Positions 1 to 8,563 of a stretch of DNA of 64,000 nucleotides are shown piece by piece. The translations under genes and the position numbers were made by a program. The number at the start of each line of letters is the position of its first letter. Positions within the stretch are counted from its first letter, which is position 1. The notes beneath the pieces are model-generated. The model ran no database searches. It saw nothing but the letters and a program-made list of their open reading frames with translations, and was not told the DNA's origin. This DNA comes from Teichococcus oryzae. GTDB taxonomy: Bacteria; Pseudomonadota; Alphaproteobacteria; Acetobacterales; Acetobacteraceae. The stretch is from contig NZ_VUKA01000002.1 of the NCBI RefSeq assembly GCF_008386565.1, positions 488,522 through 552,521 on the forward strand, in the 5' to 3' direction.

Positions 1-993
1 GAGATCATGGGCCGCATTCCGTGGTCGAGCGAAGTGTTCAACTGTTCCGCGCCCGACACCGGCAACATGGAAACGCTGGAACGCTACGGCACGGAGGAAC
101 AGAAGGAGCGCTGGCTGAAGCCGTTGCTGGCGGGCGAGATCCGCTCCTGCTTCGCCATGACGGAGCCGGATGTCGCATCCTCCGACGCCACCAACATCCA
201 GACGCGGATCGAGCGGCGCGGCGACCACTACGTCATCAACGGGCGGAAATGGTGGTCCTCGGGCGCGGGCGATCCGCGCTGCGCGGTGTTCATCGTCATG
301 GGCAAGACCTCGCCCGACAATCCCGACAAGTACCGCCAGCAATCCATGATCCTGGTGCCCCGCGACACGCCGGGCCTCACCATCAAGCGGATGCTGCCGG
401 TGTTCGGCTTCGACGACGCGCCGCATGGCCACGCCGAGCTGTTGTTCGAGGATGTCCGCGTGCCGGTGGAGAACATCCTGCTGGGCGAGGGCCGGGGCTT
501 CGAGATCGCGCAGGGGCGCCTCGGCCCGGGGCGCATCCATCACTGCATGCGCGCCATCGGGCTGGCCGAGCGCGCGCTGGAGATGATGTGCCGGCGCACG
601 CTGGAACGGCGACCCTTCGGCAAGCCGCTGGCGGAACAGGGCGTCATCATCGAGCGCATCGCCAAGTCGCGCATCCTGATTGACCAGGCGCGGCTGCTGA
701 CCCTGAACGCCGCCTGGCGGATGGACATGGTGGGCAACAAGGAAGCCCGCACCGAGATCGCCGAGATCAAGGTGGCGGCGCCCGAGATGGCCTGCCAGGT
801 GATCGACTGGGCGATCCAGGCGCATGGCGGCGCCGGCGTGACCGAGGATTTCGCCCTGGCCTACATGTTCAAGATCGCGCGCACGCTGCGCATCGTCGAC
901 GGGCCTGACGAGGTGCACCGCTTCCAGCTCGGCCGCATGGAGCTGAACAAGTACCGGCCGCCCCGCAACGGCGCCGGCGGGGCGCCGGCATGA
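1..993 (+). CDS. acyl-CoA dehydrogenase, ACAD10/11-like (5' truncated by window edge)
   Basis: FAD-dependent acyl-CoA dehydrogenase family protein. The reading frame is open at base 1, so the N-terminus lies outside the window; about 330 of the usual 400 or so residues are visible. The middle domain carries [14 protein letters not shown], and the C-terminal helical domain ends with AHGGAG and DGPDEVHR, the latter typical of the ACAD10/11 and LvaC branch, where it supplies the catalytic Glu. The stop overlaps the next gene by 4 bases (ATGA), and an SDR and an APH-like kinase follow. In Lva-type pathways such an enzyme turns 4-phospho-acyl-CoA into enoyl-CoA, so ordinary beta-oxidation is not the only possible role. 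Family assignment is firm; the substrate is unknown. Confidence 0.9.
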   Translation, partial: EIMGRIPWSSEVFNCSAPDTGNMETLERYGTEEQKERWLKPLLAGEIRSCFAMTEPDVASSDATNIQTRIERRGDHYVINGRKWWSSGAGDPRCAVFIVMGKTSPDNPDKYRQQSMILVPRDTPGLTIKRMLPVFGFDDAPHGHAELLFEDVRVPVENILLGEGRGFEIAQGRLGPGRIHHCMRAIGLAERALEMMCRRTLERRPFGKPLAEQGVIIERIAKSRILIDQARLLTLNAAWRMDMVGNKEARTEIAEIKVAAPEMACQVIDWAIQAHGGAGVTEDFALAYMFKIARTLRIVDGPDEVHRFQLGRMELNKYRPPRNGAGGAPA

Positions 994-1778
994 CCGGATC
1001 GCTGTTCGACCTGACGGGGCAGGTGGTTCTTGTCACCGGCGCCTCGCGCGGGATCGGCCGCGCCATCGCCGAACGCATGGCGGAGCATGGGGCGCGGGTC
1101 GTTGTTTCCTCCCGCAAGCTGGACGCCTGCGAGGAAGTGGTGGCCGGCATCGCCGCGCGCGGCGGCGAGGCCTTCGCGCAGGCCTGCAACATCGGCCGCA
1201 AGGAGGATCTGCAGGCGCTGGTGGATGCCGCCATGGCGCGCTGGGGCCGCATCGACTGCATTGTCTGCAACGCCGCGGTGAACCCGCATTTCGGCCCCTC
1301 GGCCGAGCTGCCGGACACGGCGTTCGACAAGATCATGGCCTCCAACATCCGCTCCAACCTTTGGCTGGCGAACATGGTGCTGCCGGGGATGGCGGAGCGC
1401 GGTTCCGGCTCGGTCATCGTCATCTCCTCGATCGGCGGGCTGCGCGGCTCGGCGGTGCTGGGCGCCTATGGCATCTCGAAGGCGGCCGACATGCAATTGG
1501 TGCGCAACCTCGCCGTGGAGTGGGGGCCGCGCAACATCCGCGCCAACTGCATCGCGCCGGGCCTGGTACGCACGGATTTCGCCCGCGCCCTGTGGGAGGA
1601 CCCGGTGACCTACCGCAAGCGCACCCGTGACACCCCGCTGGGGCGCATCGGCGAGCCGGACGAGATCGCCGGCGCCGCCGTCTTCCTCGCCGCGCCGGCG
1701 GGCAGCTTCATGACCGGGCAGACCATCGTCATCGATGGCGGCGTCATGGCCGGCCCGCCCCTGCCGCGGGAGGATTGA
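990..1778 (+). CDS. SDR family NAD(P)-dependent oxidoreductase
   Basis: Classical short-chain dehydrogenase of 262 residues. The Rossmann motif TGASRGIG lies near residues 17-24, and the catalytic set is Ser147, Tyr160 and Lys164 (YGISK). The C-terminal [10 protein letters not shown] motif is present, so the protein looks intact. It is translationally coupled to the upstream acyl-CoA dehydrogenase (4-base overlap) and followed 4 bases later by the phosphotransferase. In the Lva-type arrangement an SDR interconverts 4-oxo- and 4-hydroxyacyl-CoA, which is a plausible role here. A 3-hydroxyacyl-CoA or unrelated ketone/alcohol substrate is equally possible from sequence alone. Confidence 0.92.
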   Translation: MTGSLFDLTGQVVLVTGASRGIGRAIAERMAEHGARVVVSSRKLDACEEVVAGIAARGGEAFAQACNIGRKEDLQALVDAAMARWGRIDCIVCNAAVNPHFGPSAELPDTAFDKIMASNIRSNLWLANMVLPGMAERGSGSVIVISSIGGLRGSAVLGAYGISKAADMQLVRNLAVEWGPRNIRANCIAPGLVRTDFARALWEDPVTYRKRTRDTPLGRIGEPDEIAGAAVFLAAPAGSFMTGQTIVIDGGVMAGPPLPRED

Positions 1779-1782
1779 CGCC

Positions 1783-2865
1783 ATGGCGACCGATCGCGCG
1801 GCGGCGGAAGGCATGCCCGTGCTGGTGCCCGTGCTCGACAACCACCGCTTCGACGAGGCGGCGCTGGCGCGCTACCTGGCGGGACGCCTGCCCGGCTTCG
1901 ACGGTGGCGCGGTCGAGGTCCGGCAGTTCCAGGGCGGCCAGTCCAACCCGACCTTCCACCTCCGCGCCGGAGGGGAAGAATACGTGCTGCGCAAGAAGCC
2001 GCCGGGCAAGCTGCTGCCCTCGGCCCATGCGGTGGAGCGCGAGTTCCAGGTGATGCGCGCCCTGGCCGGCGGCGACGTGCCGGTGCCGGCGGCGCGCCTG
2101 TTGTGCGAGGATGCGTCGGTTATCGGCACGGCCTTCTTCATCATGGACCACGTGCCCGGCCGCATCTTCCCGGACCGCGTGATGCGGTCCGGCAGCGCGG
2201 AGGAGCGCGGCGCCGTCTACGCCGACCTGGCGCGGGTGCTGGCCGCGTTGCACCGCGTCGACTGGCAGGCGGCGGGCCTCGGCGATTTCGGCCGACCCGG
2301 GCGCTACATGGAGCGGCAGGTGCAGCGCTGGACGCGGCAATGGGAGGCCGTGAAGGTGGAGGAGATGCCGGCGATGGACCGCACCGCCGCCTGGCTCGCC
2401 GCGCACCTGCCGGAGGAGGAGGAAACCACCATCGCGCATGGCGACTATCGCCTCGGCAACGTTATCCTGCACCCGCATGAGCCGCGCATCGTCGCCGTGC
2501 TGGACTGGGAACTGGCGACGCTGGGCCATCCTCTGGCGGATCTCGCCTATGCCTGCCTCACCTACCACATGCCGCCGGGGCCCAGCGGGCTGACCGGCAT
2601 CCTGGGCGCAGAGGCGGAGCTTCCGGGCATCCCGTCCGAGGCCGAGTTCGTCGCGGCCTATTGCCGGCACGCCGGCAGGCCCGTGCCCGGCGGCCTCGAT
2701 GTCTTCATCGTCTTCTCGATGTTCCGGCTGGCTTCCATCGTCGCGGGCGTCTGGCGCCGCGCGCTGGACGGCAATGCCTCCGACCCGCGCGCCATCGCCT
2801 ATCGCGAGCGCTACCGGGGCATGGCGCAGCGCGCCTGGGACATCGCCTGCCAGGCACGCAGCTGA
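1783..2865 (+). CDS. phosphotransferase family protein (APH/ACAD10-like kinase)
   Basis: Aminoglycoside-phosphotransferase-fold kinase of 360 residues. The catalytic loop HGDYRLGN (His219, Asp221, Asn226) and the metal-binding DWE (Asp241) are present, and an N-terminal QFQGGQSNPTF glycine loop matches the ACAD10/11 kinase domain. The ATG at 1783 is chosen because GGGAGG lies just upstream and the alternative at 1735 sits inside the SDR gene. It is cotranscribed with the acyl-CoA dehydrogenase and SDR. Known relatives (LvaA, the ACAD10/11 N-terminal domain) phosphorylate 4-hydroxyacyl-CoA. No LvaB-like small partner is visible. Antibiotic resistance is unlikely given the context. Confidence 0.9.
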   Translation: MATDRAAAEGMPVLVPVLDNHRFDEAALARYLAGRLPGFDGGAVEVRQFQGGQSNPTFHLRAGGEEYVLRKKPPGKLLPSAHAVEREFQVMRALAGGDVPVPAARLLCEDASVIGTAFFIMDHVPGRIFPDRVMRSGSAEERGAVYADLARVLAALHRVDWQAAGLGDFGRPGRYMERQVQRWTRQWEAVKVEEMPAMDRTAAWLAAHLPEEEETTIAHGDYRLGNVILHPHEPRIVAVLDWELATLGHPLADLAYACLTYHMPPGPSGLTGILGAEAELPGIPSEAEFVAAYCRHAGRPVPGGLDVFIVFSMFRLASIVAGVWRRALDGNASDPRAIAYRERYRGMAQRAWDIACQARS

Positions 2866-2884
2866 ATTGGGGAAGGAAACGGAC

Positions 2885-3841
2885 ATGACAAGCATGACGC
2901 CGGAAGGCCGTGACGCGGCTGAAATGCCGGGGGCGCGCATCCTGGCCGAAGGGCTGCGCTTTCCGGAAGGGCCGGTGATCCTGCCGGATGGGCGCGTGGC
3001 GCTGGTCGAGATCGCCTCCGGCTGCATCACCGCCGTGGCGCCGGATGGCACCAGGACGGTGCTGGCGCGGCCCGGCGGCGGGCCGAACGGCATGGCCCTC
3101 GGCCCCGACGGGATGCTGTATTGCTGCAACAATGGCGGCTTCGAATGGATCGAGGAGCCGGGCGTGCTCCGCCCGCATGGCTGCCCGCCGGATTATGCCG
3201 GCGGCTGGATCGAGCGGATCGATCCCGCCACCGGCGCCATCACCCGCCTTTACGATTCCTGCGACGGGCGGCGCCTGCGCGGCCCAAACGACATCGTGCT
3301 GGATGGCCAGGGCGGTGCCTGGGTCACCGATTACGGCAAGAGCCGCGCGCGCGACCGCGATCATGGCACCGTCTACTGGATCGCGCTCGATGGCAGCCGC
3401 ATCGTCGAGGCGGCGCATCCCTTTCCCGGCGGCGCCAACGGCATCGGCCTGTCGCCCGACGGGCGCATCCTCTACGTGGCGGAAACCGAAACCGGCCGCC
3501 TCTGGGCGTTCGACATCCTGGGCCCCGGGGAGCTGCGCAAGGAGCCGTGGCCGAGCCCGCATGGCGGCCGCATGCTGTGCCAGTTCCCGGGCTTCCGCCG
3601 GCTCGACAGCCTGGCGGTGACGGAAGCGGGCAATATCTGCGTGGCGACCCTGGTGGCGGGGGAGATCACCACCGTTTCGCCGGATGGCCGCATCCTCGAT
3701 GTCGTGCGCTGCGACGAGCGGATGCCGACCAATCTCTGCTTCGGCGGCGCGGACCGCAGGACGGCCTATGTCACCCTTTCCAACACCGGGCGGCTGCTGA
3801 TGCTGCCCTGGGCCGAAGCCGGGCTGGCCCTGGCCGGTTGA
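2885..3841 (+). CDS. SMP-30/gluconolactonase/LRE family protein
   Basis: Six-bladed beta-propeller lactonase-type protein of 318 residues. Landmarks are EGLRFPEGPV near residues 20-29, GPNDIVLDGQGGAWVTD, a central GANGIGLSPDG with ETGRLW, and RLDSLAV towards the end, matching the metal-binding Glu/Asn/Asp pattern of SMP-30 enzymes. No signal peptide is seen, so it is probably cytoplasmic. ATG 2885 follows GGAAGGAAACGGAC; a longer frame from 2699 lies within the kinase gene and is a shadow. It follows the kinase by 19 bases and may hydrolyse a lactone formed from the hydroxyacid substrate of the triad, which is inference from position. Confidence 0.88.
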   Translation: MTSMTPEGRDAAEMPGARILAEGLRFPEGPVILPDGRVALVEIASGCITAVAPDGTRTVLARPGGGPNGMALGPDGMLYCCNNGGFEWIEEPGVLRPHGCPPDYAGGWIERIDPATGAITRLYDSCDGRRLRGPNDIVLDGQGGAWVTDYGKSRARDRDHGTVYWIALDGSRIVEAAHPFPGGANGIGLSPDGRILYVAETETGRLWAFDILGPGELRKEPWPSPHGGRMLCQFPGFRRLDSLAVTEAGNICVATLVAGEITTVSPDGRILDVVRCDERMPTNLCFGGADRRTAYVTLSNTGRLLMLPWAEAGLALAG

Positions 3842-3881
3842 GGCTTGCCATCATTGCCGGGGCGGGACCAGCCGCCTTAAC

Positions 3882-4715
3882 ATGGCGGCGATGGACAGCA
3901 GGATTCCTGACACGCCGCTTGCCGGCCCGGAGCGCGCCGCCGGGCATGGGCGGGATGTCGGCGCGGTGGTTCATGCCATCGCCATCCTGCGCTATCTCGC
4001 GGCGGCGGCGCAGCCCCTTGGCGTCGCCGCCATCACCCGTGGCACCGGCATCAGCGCCAGCACCTGCTTCAACATCCTGCGCACCCTGACGCGGGCCCGC
4101 TTCGTGTCCTTCGACGAAGCGCGCAAGGTCTATGCCCTGGGCCTCGGCGTGGCGGAGCTGGCGACACGTTTCTTTGGCATCAGCCACACGGAACTGATCC
4201 GGCCGGAGCTGCAAAGGCTGGCGTTGAAGCACGGCATGCTGATCGCGCTGTGGCGCGTGACGGAGGATGGCCACATCATCCTGGCCGATCGCGCCCACAA
4301 CCCGCATGGCGTGCGGGTGGAGATGTCGACCGGCATCCGGCTGCCGATGCTGGTGGGCGCCGTCGGGCGCTGCATCGCCGCCATCCTGGACCTGCCGGAA
4401 GCCGAGCTGCGGGAGCGCTTCGCGCGGCTGCGCTGGCAATCGCCGCCCAGCTTCGAGAGCTATCTCCAGGATGTGCGCGCGGCGCGGGACAAGGGCTGGA
4501 GCATGGATGACGGCCATCTTTACCGCGGCATCGTCACGGTGGCCGCGCTGATCACCGACCCGGCTGGCCGGCCGCGCTTCGGCCTCAGCGGAATCACCAT
4601 CGCCGCGCAGCACGATCCCGCGGCTTTTCCCTTGCTGGGAGAGGATCTTCGCGAAGTGGGCTGTTCTGCTGGGCGCGCCCTGTTCGCCGCGCGGCCGGGG
4701 CCGGATTTACCATGA
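3882..4715 (+). CDS. IclR family transcriptional regulator
   Basis: IclR-type regulator of 277 residues. An N-terminal winged helix-turn-helix lies around residues 28-90 (AIAILRYLAAAAQPLGVAAI, then STCFNILRTL), followed by the effector-binding domain with the usual GR-C motif (VGAVGRCIAAIL). The C-terminus (AQHDPAAFPLLGEDL) is complete. It starts 40 bases after the lactonase-like gene and precedes a Bug binding protein gene. IclR proteins next to Bug and acyl-CoA genes usually sense an aromatic or organic acid; the ligand cannot be told here. It may control one or both catabolic clusters. Confidence 0.9.
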   Translation: MAAMDSRIPDTPLAGPERAAGHGRDVGAVVHAIAILRYLAAAAQPLGVAAITRGTGISASTCFNILRTLTRARFVSFDEARKVYALGLGVAELATRFFGISHTELIRPELQRLALKHGMLIALWRVTEDGHIILADRAHNPHGVRVEMSTGIRLPMLVGAVGRCIAAILDLPEAELRERFARLRWQSPPSFESYLQDVRAARDKGWSMDDGHLYRGIVTVAALITDPAGRPRFGLSGITIAAQHDPAAFPLLGEDLREVGCSAGRALFAARPGPDLP

Positions 4716-4790
4716 CATCCAGCCTCTCCTGACGCACCATCGGCATCATGCAAAAGCGGCTACCGAGCCGGTCATGAGGGAGAAGGCGGT

Positions 4791-5804
4791 ATGAGGCAGG
4801 TCCATCGCCGTGATGCGCTGTGGGGCGGCGCGTTGACCATGGGCGGCCTGGCATTAGGCCTGGCGGCACCCCGGACAATTCGTGCCCAGGGCGCCTGGCG
4901 CCCGACGCAGACGGTCCGCATCGTGGTGCCGGCCGCCGCCGCCGGCACCACCGACATCATGGGCCGCCTGCTGGCGCCGGTGCTGCAGGAACGCTGGGGC
5001 CAGCCGGCCGTGGTGGACAACAAGTCCGGTGCCGGCGGCACGCTCGGCACGGCCGAGGTGGTTCGCGCGAAGCCTGACGGGCACACGATCCTTGTCGGCA
5101 ATATCGGCCCGCAGGCGATCGCCTATTCGCTGTTCCGCAACCTGCCTTACCGGCCGGAACAGCTGGTCCCGGTGTCGAACATGATCCGCGGGCCCAACGC
5201 CCTGATGGTGCATCCCTCGGTGCCGGCGCGAACCGTGCCGGAGTTCATCCAATACCTGAAGGACAATCCGGGCAAGCTGAACTACTGCACCTCCGGCCCT
5301 GGGCAGTCCGGGCATCTTTCCGCCGTCTGGATGCAGCAGCTCACCGGCACGCAGGCGACGGCGGTGCATTTCCGGGGCGCGGGGCCCGCGATGCTGGCGC
5401 TGGTGGGCGGCGACGTGCAGTTCGCGGTGGACAACCTGACCACCGCCGTCGAGCAGATCCGCGCCGGCAAGGTGCGTGCGCTCGGCGTCACCAGCGCCGA
5501 GCGGAATGCGCAGATCCCGGAACTTCCACCGATGCGCGAAACCATGCCGGAACTGGCCGAATACGATGTCAGCACCTGGTTCGGTGCCTTCCTGCCCGCC
5601 GGAACGCCGGAAGCGGCGGTTCTTGAGCTGAACGCCGCTATCAAGGTGCTGCTGGAGATGCCAGCAACGCAGCGGCGCTTCGCGGAGATGGGCGGTGTCC
5701 CCGCCTATGGCACGCCCGCCGAATACGCCGCCTTTGTGCGGGCCGAGACAGAGAAGTGGGGTAGCGTGGTGCGGCGCGAGGGCCTGCAGATGGATATCGG
5801 CTAG
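4791..5804 (+). CDS. tripartite tricarboxylate transporter substrate-binding protein (Bug family)
   Basis: Periplasmic binding protein of 337 residues of the TctC/Bug family. A Tat-like leader is visible (RRDALWGG, then a hydrophobic stretch to about residue 30, ending IRAQG). The mature part has VRIVVPAAAAGTTDIMGR, the VDNKSGAGG loop and PDGHTILVGN, all typical of Bug ligand loops. No TctA or TctB membrane partner lies nearby, as is common for orphan Bug proteins. The gene ends before a bidirectional hairpin facing the minus-strand operon. The ligand is probably a carboxylate; its identity is unknown. Confidence 0.92.
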   Translation: MRQVHRRDALWGGALTMGGLALGLAAPRTIRAQGAWRPTQTVRIVVPAAAAGTTDIMGRLLAPVLQERWGQPAVVDNKSGAGGTLGTAEVVRAKPDGHTILVGNIGPQAIAYSLFRNLPYRPEQLVPVSNMIRGPNALMVHPSVPARTVPEFIQYLKDNPGKLNYCTSGPGQSGHLSAVWMQQLTGTQATAVHFRGAGPAMLALVGGDVQFAVDNLTTAVEQIRAGKVRALGVTSAERNAQIPELPPMRETMPELAEYDVSTWFGAFLPAGTPEAAVLELNAAIKVLLEMPATQRRFAEMGGVPAYGTPAEYAAFVRAETEKWGSVVRREGLQMDIG

Positions 5805-5811
5805 AGCGCCG

Positions 5812-5840
5812 GCGCGCCCTCCCGGAAGGGAAGGGCGCGC
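5812..5840. terminator. bidirectional hairpin between convergent genes
   Basis: A 9-base perfect inverted repeat (5812-5820 with 5832-5840) continues as CCC/GGG across a one-base bulge and a GGAA loop. It lies between the ends of the Bug gene (5804) and the SDR gene (5851). Only two T follow on the plus side, so it is a GC-rich hairpin terminator without a strong U-tract. Confidence 0.55.
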
Positions 5841-5850
5841 TTCCTGGGTT

Positions 5851-6765
5851 TCAGACGGGATCCCAGGAAAACACCTCGCCGCTGCGGTCCAGCGGCATGA
5901 AGCCGGAGCGCAGCGCCGGCATCGCATGTTCCGCGATCAGCTCCGGCGTCCAACCCTCGCTCCGATGCGCGCTGCGCGCCGGACGGGACTGGGTCATCAG
6001 GAAGATCTCGTTGTTGCGCGCGGCGAAGACCTGGCCGCTGATGTCCTTTGCCTGATCGCTGGCGAGGAACACCGCCAGCGGCGCGTTCTTTTCCGGCGTC
6101 ATGCGCTTCAGCTTCTCGACCCGCGCCTGCTGCTCCGGCGTTTCGGCCGGGATGGAGCTGGTCATGCGGCTCCAGGCGAAAGGCGCGATGCAGTTGGAGC
6201 GCACGCCGAAGCGCTGCATGTCGAGCGCGATGGATTTCGACAAGGCGACAATGCCGAGCTTGGCCGCCGAATAATTGGCCTGCCCGAAATTGCCGATCAG
6301 GCCCGAGGTCGAGGTCATGTGAACATAGGCGCCGGAGGACTGGGCGCGGAAATGCTCGGCCGCCGCGCGGGAGACGTAGAAGCTGCCGTTCAGATGCACG
6401 TCGATGACAGCACGCCATTCCTCCGGCGTCATCTTGTGGAAGATCTGGTCGCGCAGGATGCCGGCATTGTTGACCACGATGTCCACGCGGCCGAAGGCGT
6501 CGATGGCGCTGGCGACGATGCGGCGCGCCGAATCCCAATCCGAGACGCTGTCGGTGTTGACCACGGCGGCGCCGCCGCGCTGCTCGATGATCGCCTTGGT
6601 CTGCTCGCCCGGCGTGGCCGAGGTTTCGCCAAGTCCCGTCAGGGAGGCGCCGATGTCGTTCACGACGACCTTCGCGCCCGCCAGCGCCATCGCCAGCGCG
6701 ATCTCGCGCCCGATGCCGCCGCCGGCGCCGGTGACGATCGCGACCTTTCCATCAAGCATGGGCAT
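5851..6765 (-). CDS. SDR family oxidoreductase, MFE-2/17beta-HSD4-like
   Basis: Short-chain dehydrogenase of 304 residues. TGAGGGIG is at 12-19 and VVVNDIG follows strand 2, as in the 3-hydroxyacyl-CoA dehydrogenase domain of multifunctional enzyme 2. The catalytic residues are Ser152, Tyr165 and Lys169. ATG 6765 is preceded by AGGAGAATCC and is preferred over ATG 6759. The C-terminal 80 residues are longer than in a minimal SDR and fit an acyl-CoA enzyme. It is the last gene of the minus-strand operon, overlapping the DUF35 gene by 14 bases. The likely role is oxidation of a 3-hydroxyacyl-CoA or of a retro-aldol product. Confidence 0.88.
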   Translation of the reverse strand: MPMLDGKVAIVTGAGGGIGREIALAMALAGAKVVVNDIGASLTGLGETSATPGEQTKAIIEQRGGAAVVNTDSVSDWDSARRIVASAIDAFGRVDIVVNNAGILRDQIFHKMTPEEWRAVIDVHLNGSFYVSRAAAEHFRAQSSGAYVHMTSTSGLIGNFGQANYSAAKLGIVALSKSIALDMQRFGVRSNCIAPFAWSRMTSSIPAETPEQQARVEKLKRMTPEKNAPLAVFLASDQAKDISGQVFAARNNEIFLMTQSRPARSAHRSEGWTPELIAEHAMPALRSGFMPLDRSGEVFSWDPV

Positions 6766-7177
6766 GACCGGGATTCTCCTCGGCGGGGGTGAACATGGGG
6801 ATGGGCTGGCCCTCGCCTTCGCTGGGAACAAACACCAGGCGCACCTTCTGGCCGACCCGCAGGGTGGTGGGGTCGCAATCGACGATGTTGGTCATGATGC
6901 GCGGCCCTTCCTCCAGCTCCACATAGGCGATGACATAGGGCGTCTTCGCGTGCATGTGGCTGTAGGTGTAGAGGCTGCCCCGGCCGCTGGCCGCGACATA
7001 TTCCACCTCGCCCTCATCGTCGAAGGGGCAGACCGGGCGGGGCGGGTAGTGCGCCTTGCCGGTCTTGGTGTTGCGGCCGATCAGCAGCTTCCCCTCGCGC
7101 GCCGCGTCCCAGAAGGCGCGGGTGGAGGGATCGGGCGTCGGGGCCGGCGGCGTGCGGTGTGGAAGCTTCTCGCCCAT
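6752..7177 (-). CDS. Zn-ribbon/OB-fold (DUF35) protein, partner of the thiolase-like enzyme
   Basis: DUF35-type protein of 141 residues. An N-terminal helix (STRAFWDAAREGKLLIGR) is followed by a rubredoxin-like segment and an OB-fold (GSLYTYS, ILVDC-like TNIVDCDPTTLRVGQKV). The first Cys pair of the zinc ribbon is replaced (GRNTKTGK), and only one Cys remains in PVCPF, so zinc binding is doubtful. ATG 7177 lies 5 bases after the thiolase-like stop. Such proteins form complexes with thiolase-like lipid-transfer proteins (for example Ltp2 with the ChsH2 DUF35 domain), and the operon order matches that pairing. Confidence 0.87.
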   Translation of the reverse strand: MGEKLPHRTPPAPTPDPSTRAFWDAAREGKLLIGRNTKTGKAHYPPRPVCPFDDEGEVEYVAASGRGSLYTYSHMHAKTPYVIAYVELEEGPRIMTNIVDCDPTTLRVGQKVRLVFVPSEGEGQPIPMFTPAEENPGHAHA

Positions 7178-7182
7178 CCCTG

Positions 7183-8355
7183 TCACTCCCTTTCCAGAAC
7201 CAGGGTCGCGCTGCCATGGCGGGTGCCGAGCGAGCCGCCCGTGCCATGCGCCAGCGCCAGGTTGCAATTCGGCACCTGCACGGCCGGATGCGCCTCGCCG
7301 CGCAATTGCCGCACCGCCTCGATCACCTTGGTGATGCCGCCGCGATTGGCGGGATGGTTGTTGCATAGCCCGCCGCCATCGGTGTTGAAGGGCAGCTTGC
7401 CGACGCCGCTGATCAGATTGCCATCGGCGACGAAACGCCCGCCCTGGCCCTTCTCGCAGAAGCCGAGATCCTCCAGCTGCAACAGAACCGTGATGGTGAA
7501 GCTGTCATAGATGCTGGCGTATTTGATGTCGGCCGGCGTCACGCCGGCTTCCTCGAAGGCGCGGGCGCCGGAGAAGCGCGCGCCGGTATAGGTCAGGTCG
7601 AGCTGCCCGCCCATCTGGTGCTTCACCGCCTCGCCCGCGCCGCGGACGCTGACCACCGGCCGCTTCAGGGAGCGGGCGATTTCCGGCCGCGTCACCACCA
7701 GCGCGCCGCCGCCATCGCTGATCACGCAGCAATCCAGGCGGTGCAGCGGGTCCGCCACCATGGGCGAGTTCACCACATCCTCCACCGTCACCACCTTGCG
7801 CAGCATGGCGTGCTCGTTGTGCTGCGCGTGATGGCTCGCCGCCACCTTGATCCAGGCGAGCTGCTCGGAGGTGGTGCCGAATTCATGCATGTGCCGCCGG
7901 GCGCACAGCGCGTACATGTTGGCCACGGCCGCGCCATACGGGTATTCGAACTGCACATCGGGCTGCGCCGGGTTGCCGGCGCGCGGCGCCGTGCCGGTCG
8001 CCATGCCTTCCGAGCGTGGGCGCCCGGCCAGCGTGATCAGCGCGACATTGCACTTGCCGAGCGCGATGGCCTCCGCCGCATGCCCGACATGCAGCAGATA
8101 GGAGCTGCCGCCCACATCGGTGGAGTCGACATGCCGCAGCCGGTCGAGGCCGATATAGTCGGCCATGCTCAGCGGCCCCATGCCGGGCGCGTCGCCGGCG
8201 CAGAAATAACCGTCCACGTCCGCGCGGGTCAGCCCCGCGTCGCGCAGCGCGCCAAGCGCCACCTCGGCATGGAGCTGCGCCGTGCTCTTGTTCTCGGCCT
8301 TGCGCGTCGGATGCTCATAGGCTCCGGCGATGCAGGCTTTGCCACGAATGCTCAA
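7183..8355 (-). CDS. thiolase-like protein (lipid-transfer/Ltp2-type aldolase candidate)
   Basis: Thiolase-fold protein of 390 residues. It has the N-terminal RKAENKSTAQLHAEVALGALRDAG pattern (read in parts), YDSFTITVLLQLEDLGFC in the second half, and a C-terminal AHGTGGSLGTRHG. At the site of the nucleophilic Cys of true thiolases the sequence reads STDVGGSS, with no Cys, as in Ltp2-type retro-aldolases. It is followed by the DUF35 gene. This combination suggests carbon-carbon cleavage by retro-aldol chemistry instead of CoA-dependent thiolysis. A thiolase acting through another residue, or a structural role, cannot be excluded. Confidence 0.85.
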   Translation of the reverse strand: MSIRGKACIAGAYEHPTRKAENKSTAQLHAEVALGALRDAGLTRADVDGYFCAGDAPGMGPLSMADYIGLDRLRHVDSTDVGGSSYLLHVGHAAEAIALGKCNVALITLAGRPRSEGMATGTAPRAGNPAQPDVQFEYPYGAAVANMYALCARRHMHEFGTTSEQLAWIKVAASHHAQHNEHAMLRKVVTVEDVVNSPMVADPLHRLDCCVISDGGGALVVTRPEIARSLKRPVVSVRGAGEAVKHQMGGQLDLTYTGARFSGARAFEEAGVTPADIKYASIYDSFTITVLLQLEDLGFCEKGQGGRFVADGNLISGVGKLPFNTDGGGLCNNHPANRGGITKVIEAVRQLRGEAHPAVQVPNCNLALAHGTGGSLGTRHGSATLVLERE

Positions 8356-8563
8356 GCGTGTTGCCCCCTTCCTGTCTTGCTGTTCTCAGTCCGCGCCACA
8401 TCGCTGACGCGCGCCATCCCGGCCAGCGCGCGATCCCGCCCCGGATAAAGCGCCCGAAGGCGGCAGGCATTGTGCCGCCTTTCGTCGCGGAGCGCGGCGG
8501 CCGCCCTGGCTGCCATGCCGGTCCCGCTGGCGGGAAAAGCGCGCCGTTGCGGCATCGCGTGCA

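Noticed and set aside
1783-2865. Aminoglycoside resistance kinase
   Set aside because: The APH fold is shared, but the operon with an acyl-CoA dehydrogenase and the ACAD10-like sequence points to acyl-CoA metabolism.
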